Shown one piece after another: positions 26,067 to 34,434 of a DNA stretch of 64,000 nt. The stretch's first letter is position 1. The number at the start of each line of letters is the position of its first letter. A program made the position numbers and the translations under genes. Source of the stretch: Novosphingobium sp. (GTDB taxonomy: Bacteria; Pseudomonadota; Alphaproteobacteria; Sphingomonadales; Sphingomonadaceae); contig JAGHZR010000010.1 in NCBI GenBank assembly GCA_017745295.1, positions 62,001 to 126,000 on the forward strand, written 5' to 3'. The notes under the pieces were generated by a model. It saw only the letters and a list, made by a program, of their open reading frames with translations, searched no databases and was not told where the DNA came from.

Positions 26067-27110
26067 TCAGGCCGGCGTGACGATGATTATCCAGGGGGTG
26101 ATCCGGGTCATCCGCGCCCCGCCCGAACTCAGCAGCGTCCGCAACGAGCCGACCGGGTCGGCGAGATCGTAGACGCCCGTGACGCGCGCCGATTTCAGCA
26201 CATCGTCGCGCACGAAGATATGGCCCGGGAAATGGCGCCCGAGAAGTTCGGTCACCTCGGCGATGCTGGTGTTGCGCACGGCAAGACGCCCCGATCGCCA
26301 GGCCCCGATCTCGAACGGGCTGACCGCGACCACGCCGTTTCTGCCGGTCTCCCGGTCGATGGTGAGGCGCTGACCGGGCCTGAGCGCCACTGTCAGCGGC
26401 CTGGCCCCCGGTCGCTCGACCCGCACCGATCCCCGCGCCACGCTGACGTCCAGCGTTTCGCGCGTCATCCCGACGTCGAAGGCGGTGCCTGTGACGGTCA
26501 CCGTCATGTCCGCCGCCTGCACGGTGAACGGGCGCGCGGTGTCATGGGCGACATCGAAGAAAGCTTCCCCTTGAAGCAGGCCGATGCGGCGATGCCTGCC
26601 CGCAAAGTCCTGCGTGATCGCGCTCTGCGCGCCCAGCGCGATCCGCGATCCGTCCGCCAGTGCGAGGGCCCGGTTCCGGGCGGTGCCGCTCGTCTCGTCC
26701 GCGCGCAGCTGGATCATGACCTGCGGCCCGGACAGGACCGCCACAAGCGCTGCCGCCACCCCGCCGAGGGCGACACGCCTGGCGATGCGCGGGCCAGTAG
26801 AAAGCGCGTGAGAGCCTCGCCGCTTCGCCTTCCGGTCCGCTGCTACCGGCACTGGCGGCAGGTCCGGCCCGGCCGTCCGCCAGTCCGCGACATGGGCGGG
26901 CGGTGTCTGCAAGGTCAGCCGAACGCTGCGCTCCAGCAAGGCCCATGCGTTCCGGTGGGCGGCGTCGCTCTCCAGCCATGTGTCGAACCGGGCGCGAAGG
27001 TCCAGATCGTCCGGCGCGTCCTGAATGCGCAGACGCCAGTCCGATGCCTCCGCCAGCACTGCGTCCGACAGCGCTTCCTCTCCGTGTCCTGCAACAGGTG
27101 TGGCCGTCAT
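26067..27110 (-). CDS. FecR family anti-sigma regulator
   Basis: This is a 347-residue protein: an N-terminal DUF4880-like cytoplasmic part (ASDWRLRIQDAPDDLDLRARFDTWLES), one transmembrane helix near residues 110-130, a FecR domain (about 140-240; GEAFFDVAHDTARPFTVQAAD) and a C-terminal receptor-contact domain. It controls the sigma factor 78 bp upstream and receives the signal from the STN receptor encoded downstream. Confidence 0.92.
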   Translation of the reverse strand: MTATPVAGHGEEALSDAVLAEASDWRLRIQDAPDDLDLRARFDTWLESDAAHRNAWALLERSVRLTLQTPPAHVADWRTAGPDLPPVPVAADRKAKRRGSHALSTGPRIARRVALGGVAAALVAVLSGPQVMIQLRADETSGTARNRALALADGSRIALGAQSAITQDFAGRHRRIGLLQGEAFFDVAHDTARPFTVQAADMTVTVTGTAFDVGMTRETLDVSVARGSVRVERPGARPLTVALRPGQRLTIDRETGRNGVVAVSPFEIGAWRSGRLAVRNTSIAEVTELLGRHFPGHIFVRDDVLKSARVTGVYDLADPVGSLRTLLSSGGARMTRITPWIIIVTPA

Positions 27111-27188
27111 GAATGCATCGCCTCGTCGAACCCATGAACAAGACGAGCCTCGCGCGCGCCCGTCTCGACTTGCGTTTCAAACTGCGTC

Positions 27189-27725
27189 TCAACCGGCATC
27201 GTCTTCCCCCTCCGGCCCCATGCGTTGGACGGTGCGCATGACATGAATCATCGCGTCCTGCACCAGCCGATGCGCCGTCGCGCGCGAAACGCCGAGATGC
27301 TGCGCAATTATCGTCGAGGACATCTCTCCGAACACGCTCATTTCATAAGCGCGCCGTTTCTTCTCCGGCAAAGCGGCCAGGGTCGCCAGAACGAGGCGCG
27401 CCTCGTCACCGCAGAGCAGTTCGTCCTCGGCTGACGCGGCAAGGGGCTGCGGATCGCGGGTCAGGACATAGGCCGCATTGCGGCGCTGCTCGGCCGCATC
27501 CCGCCGCGTCCAGTCGATCGCGATGTTGCGGACGATCCGGTAGAGATAGCCGACCGGCGTGCGCAGCCCCAGCAGCAGGGGCGGGCGTGTCGGCACGAAG
27601 CGGAAATAGGCCTCCTGCACGACATCCTCGGCACTGTCGCGGGAGCCGACGATCGGCGTCGCGTAGTCGACCAGAGCCGGCCGATGCTCCGCATAGATGC
27701 GCAAGCGGGCCTGTGCGCTGTTCAA
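27189..27725 (-). CDS. ECF sigma factor, FecI type
   Basis: This 178-residue protein has sigma region 2 (GSRDSAEDVVQEAYFRF; YLYRIVRNIAIDWTRR) and region 4 (MSSTIIAQHLGVSRATAHRLVQDAM). The start is TTG at 27725; no ATG is available before region 2. It heads the fecI-fecR-receptor-tonB series on the minus strand. Confidence 0.9.
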   Translation of the reverse strand: MNSAQARLRIYAEHRPALVDYATPIVGSRDSAEDVVQEAYFRFVPTRPPLLLGLRTPVGYLYRIVRNIAIDWTRRDAAEQRRNAAYVLTRDPQPLAASAEDELLCGDEARLVLATLAALPEKKRRAYEMSVFGEMSSTIIAQHLGVSRATAHRLVQDAMIHVMRTVQRMGPEGEDDAG

Positions 27726-27956
27726 TGTGCGACCTTCTCCGACCGGCTAGCGGGTTGCAGACTACGCGCCCCCATAGATTAATGCGAATAAGTTGCAATA
27801 GCTGCTTCAGCCTGTCGTCCGTGCACGAAAAGGCGAAACGATCCTGAAAGCGATTGAACGCTGGCAGGTCACGCTTCGACTTATGCACGCCTTGCCAAAC
27901 GCTTCGATCCATCTAGACGCTGTTCCATTAAGATATTGATATTTGAGGTATTTAAG

Positions 27957-30056
27957 ATGGTGCTTAGTCGGCAAAGATGCGAATTGCTGGCCGCCTTGAT
28001 AGTTGCTCCCATCCTGCTTCTGGCCCTCGGGTGCTGGGAGCATTCACGGGCGGGCGAGGCTATCGCCTATTTCGAAGGGATGTCGCAGGAGCTGCCCCGG
28101 AAGGTCGCCGAGCTGCGCGCATTGGCGGCCAGTGACACCTATGCGTCCGTCGATCTGGGAGACGAGGTCCGCTACGCACCCGGACTGGCGGCAAACATGC
28201 TGGAGGAGATGCAACCTGCCGCGCAGCGGGGGCTGTTCCTCGCCCGTTTGCAGCCCTTTCTGGCGCTTGCGGCCATCGTCGGCGGCCTGCTTGCCCTTGC
28301 TGGCGGCGTGGGCGGCCTGGCGTTCGCCGAGATCGCGGCGCGACGGGCGAGAGCCTCGCGCGACACTCTGGTCGCCAGTTTCGCCGCGCTCCAGCGCGCC
28401 CTGCCGGTCATCCTGGGAACGATGGTCGTCGGCCTGTCACTGGCGATCGCGGCCAGTGCCGCCTTCGAGGCCATCGGTCTGGTCTCGTCGGTGCACCTCA
28501 CGAAGGGGGACATCAAGCTGACGATCGCGGCGGTGGTTCTTGGCGGCGGCGCGGTCATGGTGGCCTGGTCGGCCGTGCGCTCGCTGATGAAGATCGGCGC
28601 GCTCTATACGCCGGAGGAAGGGGCAGTGCACGGCCGCCTCCTGACCGACCGGGAGGCCCCAGCCCTGTGGCGCTTCGTGCGTGAAATAGCCGATCGCCAG
28701 CTGGCCGTCTCGCCCGATGCGGTGATCGTCGGCATGGAGGGCGGCTTCTTCGTCACCGAGCAAACCTTGCGCCTGTCGCCGGGGGAAAGCCGGGTCTCCG
28801 GCCGCACGCTCTATCTGCCCGCACCTTATCTGGCCTTCCTGAACGAGGGCGAGACTGCGGCCATCGTGGGTCATGAACTCAGCCACTTCACCGGCGACGA
28901 TACGCGCTACAGCCAGCTTTTCGCACCGCTCTACGCTGGCATGCAGCGCACGCTTGCCGCCATCGCGACGGAGGCCGGCAACATGATCCTGCTGCGCGGT
29001 CCGCTGCTCTACGCGGTTCATGCGATGCAGCGCTTCGATCACGGCGTGCAGCACTGGAGCAGGCTGCGCGAGTTCGAGGCCGACCGGCTCGGGGCGGGCA
29101 CCGAAGGGCGCCGCCATGCCGCTTCGGCGCTCGTGCGGACCACCATCGTCGCGCCGCCGGTCAGGATGGTGCTGTCGGAAGCCTTCGAGAACCCGGAGCA
29201 GGCGGAACCCGATCTGGTCGGCGCCATGGTCGGGCAGGTAGCGCAGCGCGGCTGGCCGGATGTGCGCGATCATCTTGCGGATTCCACCTCGCACCCGACC
29301 GACAGCCATCCCCCTACCTCGGAGCGCATCCGGCGGCTGGATGTCGCCGTCGACGAGGCCTTGCTGGAAGAAGCGCTGCGGCCGCCGCAGGGCGCCTCCG
29401 CCTGCGCGGGCGAGCGGCTGGTCGCGGACTGGTCCGGTCTCTGCCGGGAATTGAGCGCCGACTTCGTCGCGCAGGCGCATACCGCGCATGGCGAGCACCG
29501 CGCCTTCCTCGAGGAAACCGCCGCGGCCGTTTCCGGGGAGGCGGTAACCTTGCACAACGATACCCGGCTCATGGTCGGCTTCCAGTTCACCGCGACCGTG
29601 GTGCTGGCTGCAGCCGGAATAGCGGCCTGGATCTTCCGGATGCCGCTGGGTCTGGCGGGATCGCCCGCCGTGATCCTGACGGGCTCCTGCCTGATTGGCG
29701 CTGCTGCCACGCTCCTTGCCGGGATCCTGGTGAAGCGCAGCAGCAAGGTGCCGTACCTCGTCCTGCATCCGGATCGTCTGGCAACGCCGCGACTGAGCGA
29801 GGCCGTCGCCTGGAGCGAGATCGAGGAATGGACCGTGACTTACGGCAATCGCTTCGGGCTCGACCTCGTGCTTTCCGAAAATGCCGTGCTTCCGCGCGTT
29901 ACCGGCGCGGGCAGGTTCACCAAGGTCCTTCGCAAGAAGCGGGAACTGCGCATCGGCGGTTACGGGGTGCGCGGGATGAAGGTCGATGCCTTTGCAGAGC
30001 TGGTCGGAAGCTATATCGCTGCGGACAAGGCCCGGCGCGCCTTGGGCAAGTCCTGA
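27957..30056 (+). CDS. M48-type membrane zinc metalloprotease
   Basis: This large 699-residue membrane protein has an N-terminal transmembrane helix (about 8-25) and two more (about 100-125 and 150-185). The zinc site is GHELSHF near residue 310, with the third ligand in LREFEADRLGAG near residue 375. A late pair of helices (about 540-590) and a C-terminal soluble domain follow. HExxH plus ExxxD matches the M48 (HtpX/Ste24-like) family, but at about 700 residues it is much longer than HtpX (about 290). The start at ATG 27957 follows GAGG by about nine bases. The next gene, 37 bp on, encodes a small exported protein. Confidence 0.8.
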   Translation: MVLSRQRCELLAALIVAPILLLALGCWEHSRAGEAIAYFEGMSQELPRKVAELRALAASDTYASVDLGDEVRYAPGLAANMLEEMQPAAQRGLFLARLQPFLALAAIVGGLLALAGGVGGLAFAEIAARRARASRDTLVASFAALQRALPVILGTMVVGLSLAIAASAAFEAIGLVSSVHLTKGDIKLTIAAVVLGGGAVMVAWSAVRSLMKIGALYTPEEGAVHGRLLTDREAPALWRFVREIADRQLAVSPDAVIVGMEGGFFVTEQTLRLSPGESRVSGRTLYLPAPYLAFLNEGETAAIVGHELSHFTGDDTRYSQLFAPLYAGMQRTLAAIATEAGNMILLRGPLLYAVHAMQRFDHGVQHWSRLREFEADRLGAGTEGRRHAASALVRTTIVAPPVRMVLSEAFENPEQAEPDLVGAMVGQVAQRGWPDVRDHLADSTSHPTDSHPPTSERIRRLDVAVDEALLEEALRPPQGASACAGERLVADWSGLCRELSADFVAQAHTAHGEHRAFLEETAAAVSGEAVTLHNDTRLMVGFQFTATVVLAAAGIAAWIFRMPLGLAGSPAVILTGSCLIGAAATLLAGILVKRSSKVPYLVLHPDRLATPRLSEAVAWSEIEEWTVTYGNRFGLDLVLSENAVLPRVTGAGRFTKVLRKKRELRIGGYGVRGMKVDAFAELVGSYIAADKARRALGKS

Positions 30057-30093
30057 GCAACAAAGAATTTTCTCAAAGAGACAGGGATCTATC

Positions 30094-30654
30094 GTGACAA
30101 AACCCGACCACTTCCGCCGACGCTCCGCTCTTGCCGGCGCAGCACTCGCCATCGCGCTTGTCGGCAGCACCCAGGCATCCTCCGCCGAAACGCAGGAAGA
30201 TATCGCCCAGTCCATGGGCGAGGCGAAAAGCGGGTGTTCGCAGAAGGAATTCAACCAGTTCCTCGACGCGTTCATCGCCTCGCCGGCGGTACGCGCCAAA
30301 TACACCGCGCCGCAAGTCGAGCAGCGCGGATTTGGCCAGCCCGCGAAGGCGACCGGCCGCAGCCTTCCGGCGAGTGCCTACCAGTCGTTCAATGTCTCGC
30401 ACGTGGATTGGCAATTCGCCGACACCGCCTCCGTCGCGCGGTGGCAGGCCGACCCGAACAAGCCCTACACGGCGCTGGACGTGAAGTTCGAGGATCTGCC
30501 GGACGGCAGTTTCAAGTTTACCTATCAGCCTGCCATCCTGCGTGACGACGACGAAGGCGACGGCTGGACCGTGGAACGCCACATCGGCAAGCCCGCCGCC
30601 TACCTGTTCGCCTGGCGAAGCGGCTGCTGGCAATTGACGCAGGACTTCCGCTGA
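30094..30654 (+). CDS. hypothetical secreted protein downstream of the M48 protease
   Basis: This protein is 186 residues from GTG 30094, with a Tat-like or Sec signal (FRRRSALAGAALAIALVGSTQASSAE). The mature protein has two Cys (SGCSQKEF and SGCWQLTQDF) near its ends that could pair. No family is recognised. Its 37-bp distance from the protease stop suggests co-transcription, so it may be a substrate or partner (inference). Confidence 0.7.
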   Translation: MTKPDHFRRRSALAGAALAIALVGSTQASSAETQEDIAQSMGEAKSGCSQKEFNQFLDAFIASPAVRAKYTAPQVEQRGFGQPAKATGRSLPASAYQSFNVSHVDWQFADTASVARWQADPNKPYTALDVKFEDLPDGSFKFTYQPAILRDDDEGDGWTVERHIGKPAAYLFAWRSGCWQLTQDFR

Positions 30655-30773
30655 GGGAAAGCCGGGGACGGGCAGACGATGCCCGCCCCGGCGAAATCGG
30701 CGCGCGTCTGCTGGGACATTGTCAGCCCGTTCCCCTCTTTCTGGACCGTCCTCCGCCATGCGCGATTAGCGGA

Positions 30774-30801
30774 TGGACACGGGCTTATTTAGCGCTACAA
30801 T
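30774..30801 (+). promoter_or_regulatory. lacI-family gene promoter with overlapping operator
   Basis: A -35 candidate TGGACA (30774-30779), a 16-bp spacer and a -10 candidate TACAAT (30796-30801) lie 108 bp before the regulator start. The palindromic sequence TTTAGCGCTACA (30788-30799; core TAGCGCTA) overlaps the -10. The centre-CG palindrome is the form expected of LacI-family operators and suggests autoregulation. It is 11 of 12 identical to the site at 39985-39996. Confidence 0.6.
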
Positions 30802-30908
30802 CCAGCAGCACCATGGGTTCCAGAGCGGGTTATCCATGGCGACGATACACTCGCAGCGGCCGGTCTCAGCCTTGCCTATTCGCGGGCGGCACTTATGACT
30901 GGAGCGGT

Positions 30909-31967
30909 ATGACAAGCGGCACGAACACCCGAAAACGACGGCGCGGCGGCGGCGGCCCCACGATCGCCGAAGTGGCCGAACGCGCGGGTGTGTCGACGAT
31001 GACGGTATCGAACGTGCTGAACAACAGACCGGTCGTCCAGGCCGATACCCGCGACGCCGTGCTGAAGGCCGTGAAGGCACTGAACTATACGCCGAACAGC
31101 GCCGCCCGCGCCCTTGCCAGTGCCGTGACATTGCGCATCGGATTGATGCACAGCGATACGGAAAGCGCACTGCTGAGCGCGGTTCTGGTCGGATCGCTCA
31201 AGGCTGCCGCCCGGCTTGGCGCGCAGCTGATCATCAACTCCTTCGATCCCGCCGATCCCCTCGGCGGCGTGGAAGCATTCCTGAAGACCGGCCTCGACGG
31301 ACTTCTGCTGCCGCCGCCGATTTGCGAAATGGTGAGCGCGGCCGGAATTCCGGAGCGATACGATACCGCCATGATCGCCCTCGCTCCGGGTAGCGAACTG
31401 CGCAACATGGACTGCGTGCGGATCGACGACGAACAGGCCGCCTACGAAGTTACCCGCATCCTCCTCGAAAAAGGGCATCGCCGCATCGGCTTCGTCACGC
31501 TGCCCGGCGCGCTGGTCGCCGTATCGCGCCTGCGCGGCTATTTGCGGGCGCTCGGCGAGCAAGGGGTCATTCCCGACATGAGCCTGGTCTGGGAGGCGCG
31601 TCCGACTTTCGACGCCGGGCTTGCACTCGCCGAGCGCGTGCTCATCGGCGAGCGGCAAGTGACGGCGGTGATCGCGGGCAACGACGACATGGCGGCCGCA
31701 TTCGTCAACGTCGCCTTGCGCAACAACCTCTCCGTTCCGGGCGACATCTCGATCATCGGCTTCGACGACACGCCCATCGCGGTGAAGATCTGGCCGGCCC
31801 TGACGACCGTGCGTCAACCGCTGGCGCTGATCGCGGAACAGGCCACCGAAAGGCTGATCCGCAATCTTCGCGAAGGCACCGGCAAGGGCACCGGCAAAGT
31901 CGAGGCCAGTTACGTGGACTTCACCGTGATCGAGCGCAATTCGGTCGGCTGCGTGCCGAAAGACTAA
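30909..31967 (+). CDS. LacI family transcriptional regulator
   Basis: This 352-residue protein has an N-terminal LacI helix-turn-helix (about 17-70; TIAEVAERAGVSTMTVSNVL) with a hinge in NSAARALAS. A periplasmic-binding-protein-like effector domain follows (about 75-345), with GFDDTPIAVKIWPALTTVRQP as the family C-terminal signature. The basic leader TRKRRRGGGG precedes the helix-turn-helix. It lies downstream of its own operator-like site, and near-identical sites occur at the divergent sulfatase/receptor promoters 9 kb away. It is therefore the probable regulator of the sulfatase locus; the inducer would be a sugar-like or glycoside breakdown product. Confidence 0.92.
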   Translation: MTSGTNTRKRRRGGGGPTIAEVAERAGVSTMTVSNVLNNRPVVQADTRDAVLKAVKALNYTPNSAARALASAVTLRIGLMHSDTESALLSAVLVGSLKAAARLGAQLIINSFDPADPLGGVEAFLKTGLDGLLLPPPICEMVSAAGIPERYDTAMIALAPGSELRNMDCVRIDDEQAAYEVTRILLEKGHRRIGFVTLPGALVAVSRLRGYLRALGEQGVIPDMSLVWEARPTFDAGLALAERVLIGERQVTAVIAGNDDMAAAFVNVALRNNLSVPGDISIIGFDDTPIAVKIWPALTTVRQPLALIAEQATERLIRNLREGTGKGTGKVEASYVDFTVIERNSVGCVPKD

Positions 31968-31972
31968 AAGAA

Positions 31973-32002
31973 GGCGGCGGCGGATTTGCATCCGCCGCCG
32001 CC
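31973..32002. terminator. bidirectional hairpin between lacI and maleylpyruvate isomerase
   Basis: A perfect 13-bp stem (GGCGGCGGCGGAT / ATCCGCCGCCGCC) with a 4-nt loop lies between two convergent genes. Poly-T is absent; its position and stability support a shared terminator. Confidence 0.65.
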
Positions 32003-32048
32003 TGGGCAATCGGCTCGGGAGGAGGTTTCGGCCGGTCGCCCCAAGGTA

Positions 32049-32693
32049 TCAGGTCAGTTCCGCATCGGGCTGGCGCGACGGCACCGCCAGCTGGAATGCC
32101 GGCAATGCGTTGCAGGCCGCTTCGATCGCAGCGATCCGCGGAAAATCGAAGCGCGCCCCGAACCGCCGTGCATTGCCGAGCTGAGGAACCAGGCAAATGT
32201 CGGCCAGCGTCACTTGCTCGCCGAAGCAGTACGGTCCCTCGTTCGCCGCGATCAGTTCCGAGAAGGCCTCGAGGCCGCTCTCGATCACTTCGCGCGCCCA
32301 GCCGGACACCGCTTCTTCGTCGAGTCCGCGCCCGCGCAGCATGTCCAGCACCTTCAGGTTCTGCAGCGGATGCACCTCGCAGGCTATGACCTGGGCCGCA
32401 GCCCGCACCTTGGCCCGCTGGACCGGGTCCGCCGGCAGCAGCGGCGGATCGGGCCGGATCTCATCGAGATATTCGCAGATGGCAAGGCTCTGCGTCAGCG
32501 TCTCGTTACCCACTTCCAGGCTGGGCACCAGCCCCTGCGGGTTGAGCCTGAGGTAATCCGCCGCGCGCTGCTCGCCCGCGCGCAACCGATACGTCCGGCC
32601 GGTCCATTCCATGCTCTTGAGCGCGAGTGCAATGCGCACACGCCAGGACGAGGAGGAACGCCAGAACGTGTGAAGGACCAGCGGCTCAGGCAC
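32049..32693 (-). CDS. maleylpyruvate/maleylacetoacetate isomerase (GST zeta type)
   Basis: This 214-residue glutathione-S-transferase-fold protein has the zeta-class signature SSSSWRVRIAL (residues 12-22) and an all-alpha C-terminal domain (LADICLVPQL). Such enzymes isomerise cis to trans using glutathione. Because it is linked to a gentisate dioxygenase and a fumarylpyruvate hydrolase, the likely reaction is maleylpyruvate to fumarylpyruvate (NagL-like) rather than the homogentisate-pathway step. It overlaps the hydrolase gene by 8 bp and is last in the six-gene leftward operon. Confidence 0.88.
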   Translation of the reverse strand: MPEPLVLHTFWRSSSSWRVRIALALKSMEWTGRTYRLRAGEQRAADYLRLNPQGLVPSLEVGNETLTQSLAICEYLDEIRPDPPLLPADPVQRAKVRAAAQVIACEVHPLQNLKVLDMLRGRGLDEEAVSGWAREVIESGLEAFSELIAANEGPYCFGEQVTLADICLVPQLGNARRFGARFDFPRIAAIEAACNALPAFQLAVPSRQPDAELT

Positions 32694-33384
32694 CGGCGGG
32701 CGGTCCCACCGTCACCACGGTGTCGCTGAGCCCCGCAACCGAGACGACGATCTCGTCTCCGGGAACCACGGCGCCGACACCGGCGGGCGTGCCGGTGTAG
32801 ATGAGGTCGCCCGGTTCCAGGCGGTAGGCGTTCGAGAGGAAGGCGATCAGGTCCGCCACCGGATGGATCAGGTCCGCCAGGTCGGCTTCCTGCCGGACCG
32901 CGCCGTTCACGGTCAGCCGGATGGTGCCCTCGTTCAGCGGGCCGGTCTCGGCGATCGGATGGATCAGGCCGAGCGGCGAGGATTGCTCCACGTTCTTGCC
33001 GGCATCCCAGGGGCGGCCCTTGGCCCGTGCTTCCAGCTGAAGGTCGCGGCGGGTCATGTCCAGCCCGGTGGCATAGCCGTAGACATGGTCCAGCGCATCC
33101 TCGGCGGCGATGCCGCGGCCGCCCTTGCCGATGGCCACGACCAGTTCCGCCTCATAGTGAAAATTCGCCGTGACCGGCGGATAGGCCATGACCGCGCCGC
33201 TGGGGATCACCGTTTCCGCCCATTTGGTGAAGTAGAACGGCGCCTCGCGATCGACCTCGACGCCCATCTCCTTGGCATGGTCGGCATAGTTGCGGCCGAT
33301 GCAGAACAGGCGGCGCACCGGGTAATCGTGACCGTCGCTGGTCTTCGCGATGACGGGCGGCAGCGGGTCGAAGAGATAGGTCAA
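32686..33384 (-). CDS. fumarylpyruvate hydrolase (FAH family)
   Basis: This 232-residue FAH-fold hydrolase has the signatures FCIGRNYADHAKEMG near residue 28, NFHYEAELVVAIGKGG (metal-binding Glu residues) and ARAKGRPWDAGKN, which are typical of NagK-type fumarylpyruvate hydrolases. It would split fumarylpyruvate to fumarate and pyruvate using Mg2+ or Mn2+. The start is TTG at 33384, overlapping the dioxygenase stop as TTGA, so translation is coupled. It is the last step of the gentisate pathway encoded here. Confidence 0.88.
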   Translation of the reverse strand: MTYLFDPLPPVIAKTSDGHDYPVRRLFCIGRNYADHAKEMGVEVDREAPFYFTKWAETVIPSGAVMAYPPVTANFHYEAELVVAIGKGGRGIAAEDALDHVYGYATGLDMTRRDLQLEARAKGRPWDAGKNVEQSSPLGLIHPIAETGPLNEGTIRLTVNGAVRQEADLADLIHPVADLIAFLSNAYRLEPGDLIYTGTPAGVGAVVPGDEIVVSVAGLSDTVVTVGPPAGA

Positions 33385-34427
33385 TGGTTGAACTCCCGGT
33401 AGAGATCCAGCTTCACTTGCGAAGCCTTGTCGGAATAGGCGAACAGCACCAGCTCGGATGCCGCCCGAAAGCGGTGGGGAACCCAGGAAGGCACCACGAC
33501 GACGTCGCGCGGCTTCAGGGCGATGACCTCCTCGCCCAGCAGCAGTTCGCCGCCGCCTTCGCAGACCACGAAGACGGTGCCGTCGGTGGCCTGGCGGGTG
33601 CGGCTCTCGAAGCCGGCGGGCAGAAGACGGACATGGGCCGAAATCGTGGAAAGCACCGGCCCGCCGTCTGCCGGATTGGTGAATTCCAGCGCATGGCCAA
33701 GGTGCGGGTCGATGTCGCCGCTGGACGCCAGGGCCTGGAGCGCGGGCCGCCAATCGGCATAAGGGTAGTGGAACAGCGGTCGGCCCGCCGGTCGCCGGTC
33801 TGCCGCGCTGCCGCGCATCGGGCGCATGTTGTGGCCGTAGCGCGCCAGGGTATCGCCCGGCGGCGCGGTTTCGGGGTGCACGGCGGTGCCGAGACGCTCG
33901 GCGAAGCTGGCATCGAACAGGCGCACGGTCGGGATGTCGAGACCGTCGAGCCAGATCATCGGGGCGTCGCCGGCATTGCCGTGGTCGTGCCACTGGTACG
34001 CCGGAGTCAGCACCAGGTCGAACTGCTCCATCATCGCTTTCTCGCCATCGAGCGCGGTGAAGGCGCCGCTCCCTTCCATGACGAAGCGCAGCGCGTTCTG
34101 GGCGTGGCGGTGACAGGGCGCGACTTCGCCCGGCAGGATCAGCTGGAGCCCGGCGTAGAGGCTGGGCGTGATCGCCGCCTGTCCGGCAATTCCGGGATTT
34201 TCCATGATGAGCACCCGGCGCTCGGCCTGTTCGGCGCTGATGATGTCGCCCGCGCGCATCAGAAATGCGCGGGTCTCGTCGTAGTCCCAGCGCCATGGAC
34301 GGGCCGGGGAGGCCGGTTCGGCCAGTACGAGCGCGTGGAGGCTCTCCCACAAGGGCTGAAGCCCCTGCGGCGCCATCGCCGCATAGAGCGCTTCGAGCTG
34401 GGAACGTTGATCGTTGGCGCCTGTCAT
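33381..34427 (-). CDS. gentisate 1,2-dioxygenase
   Basis: This 348-residue bicupin has the N-terminal cupin iron-binding motif CHRHAQNALRFVMEG (two His) with a later His in WHDHGN. The C-terminal cupin has EFTNPADGGPVLSTI and ATDGTVFVVCEGGGE, as in gentisate 1,2-dioxygenases. It uses Fe(II) and O2 to open the ring of 2,5-dihydroxybenzoate to maleylpyruvate. Salicylate or 1-hydroxy-2-naphthoate dioxygenases are close relatives and cannot be excluded. The isomerase and hydrolase for the next two steps follow at once. ATG 34427 lies 7 bp after the GH3 stop. Confidence 0.9.
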   Translation of the reverse strand: MTGANDQRSQLEALYAAMAPQGLQPLWESLHALVLAEPASPARPWRWDYDETRAFLMRAGDIISAEQAERRVLIMENPGIAGQAAITPSLYAGLQLILPGEVAPCHRHAQNALRFVMEGSGAFTALDGEKAMMEQFDLVLTPAYQWHDHGNAGDAPMIWLDGLDIPTVRLFDASFAERLGTAVHPETAPPGDTLARYGHNMRPMRGSAADRRPAGRPLFHYPYADWRPALQALASSGDIDPHLGHALEFTNPADGGPVLSTISAHVRLLPAGFESRTRQATDGTVFVVCEGGGELLLGEEVIALKPRDVVVVPSWVPHRFRAASELVLFAYSDKASQVKLDLYREFNH

Positions 34428-34434
34428 GTCGATC

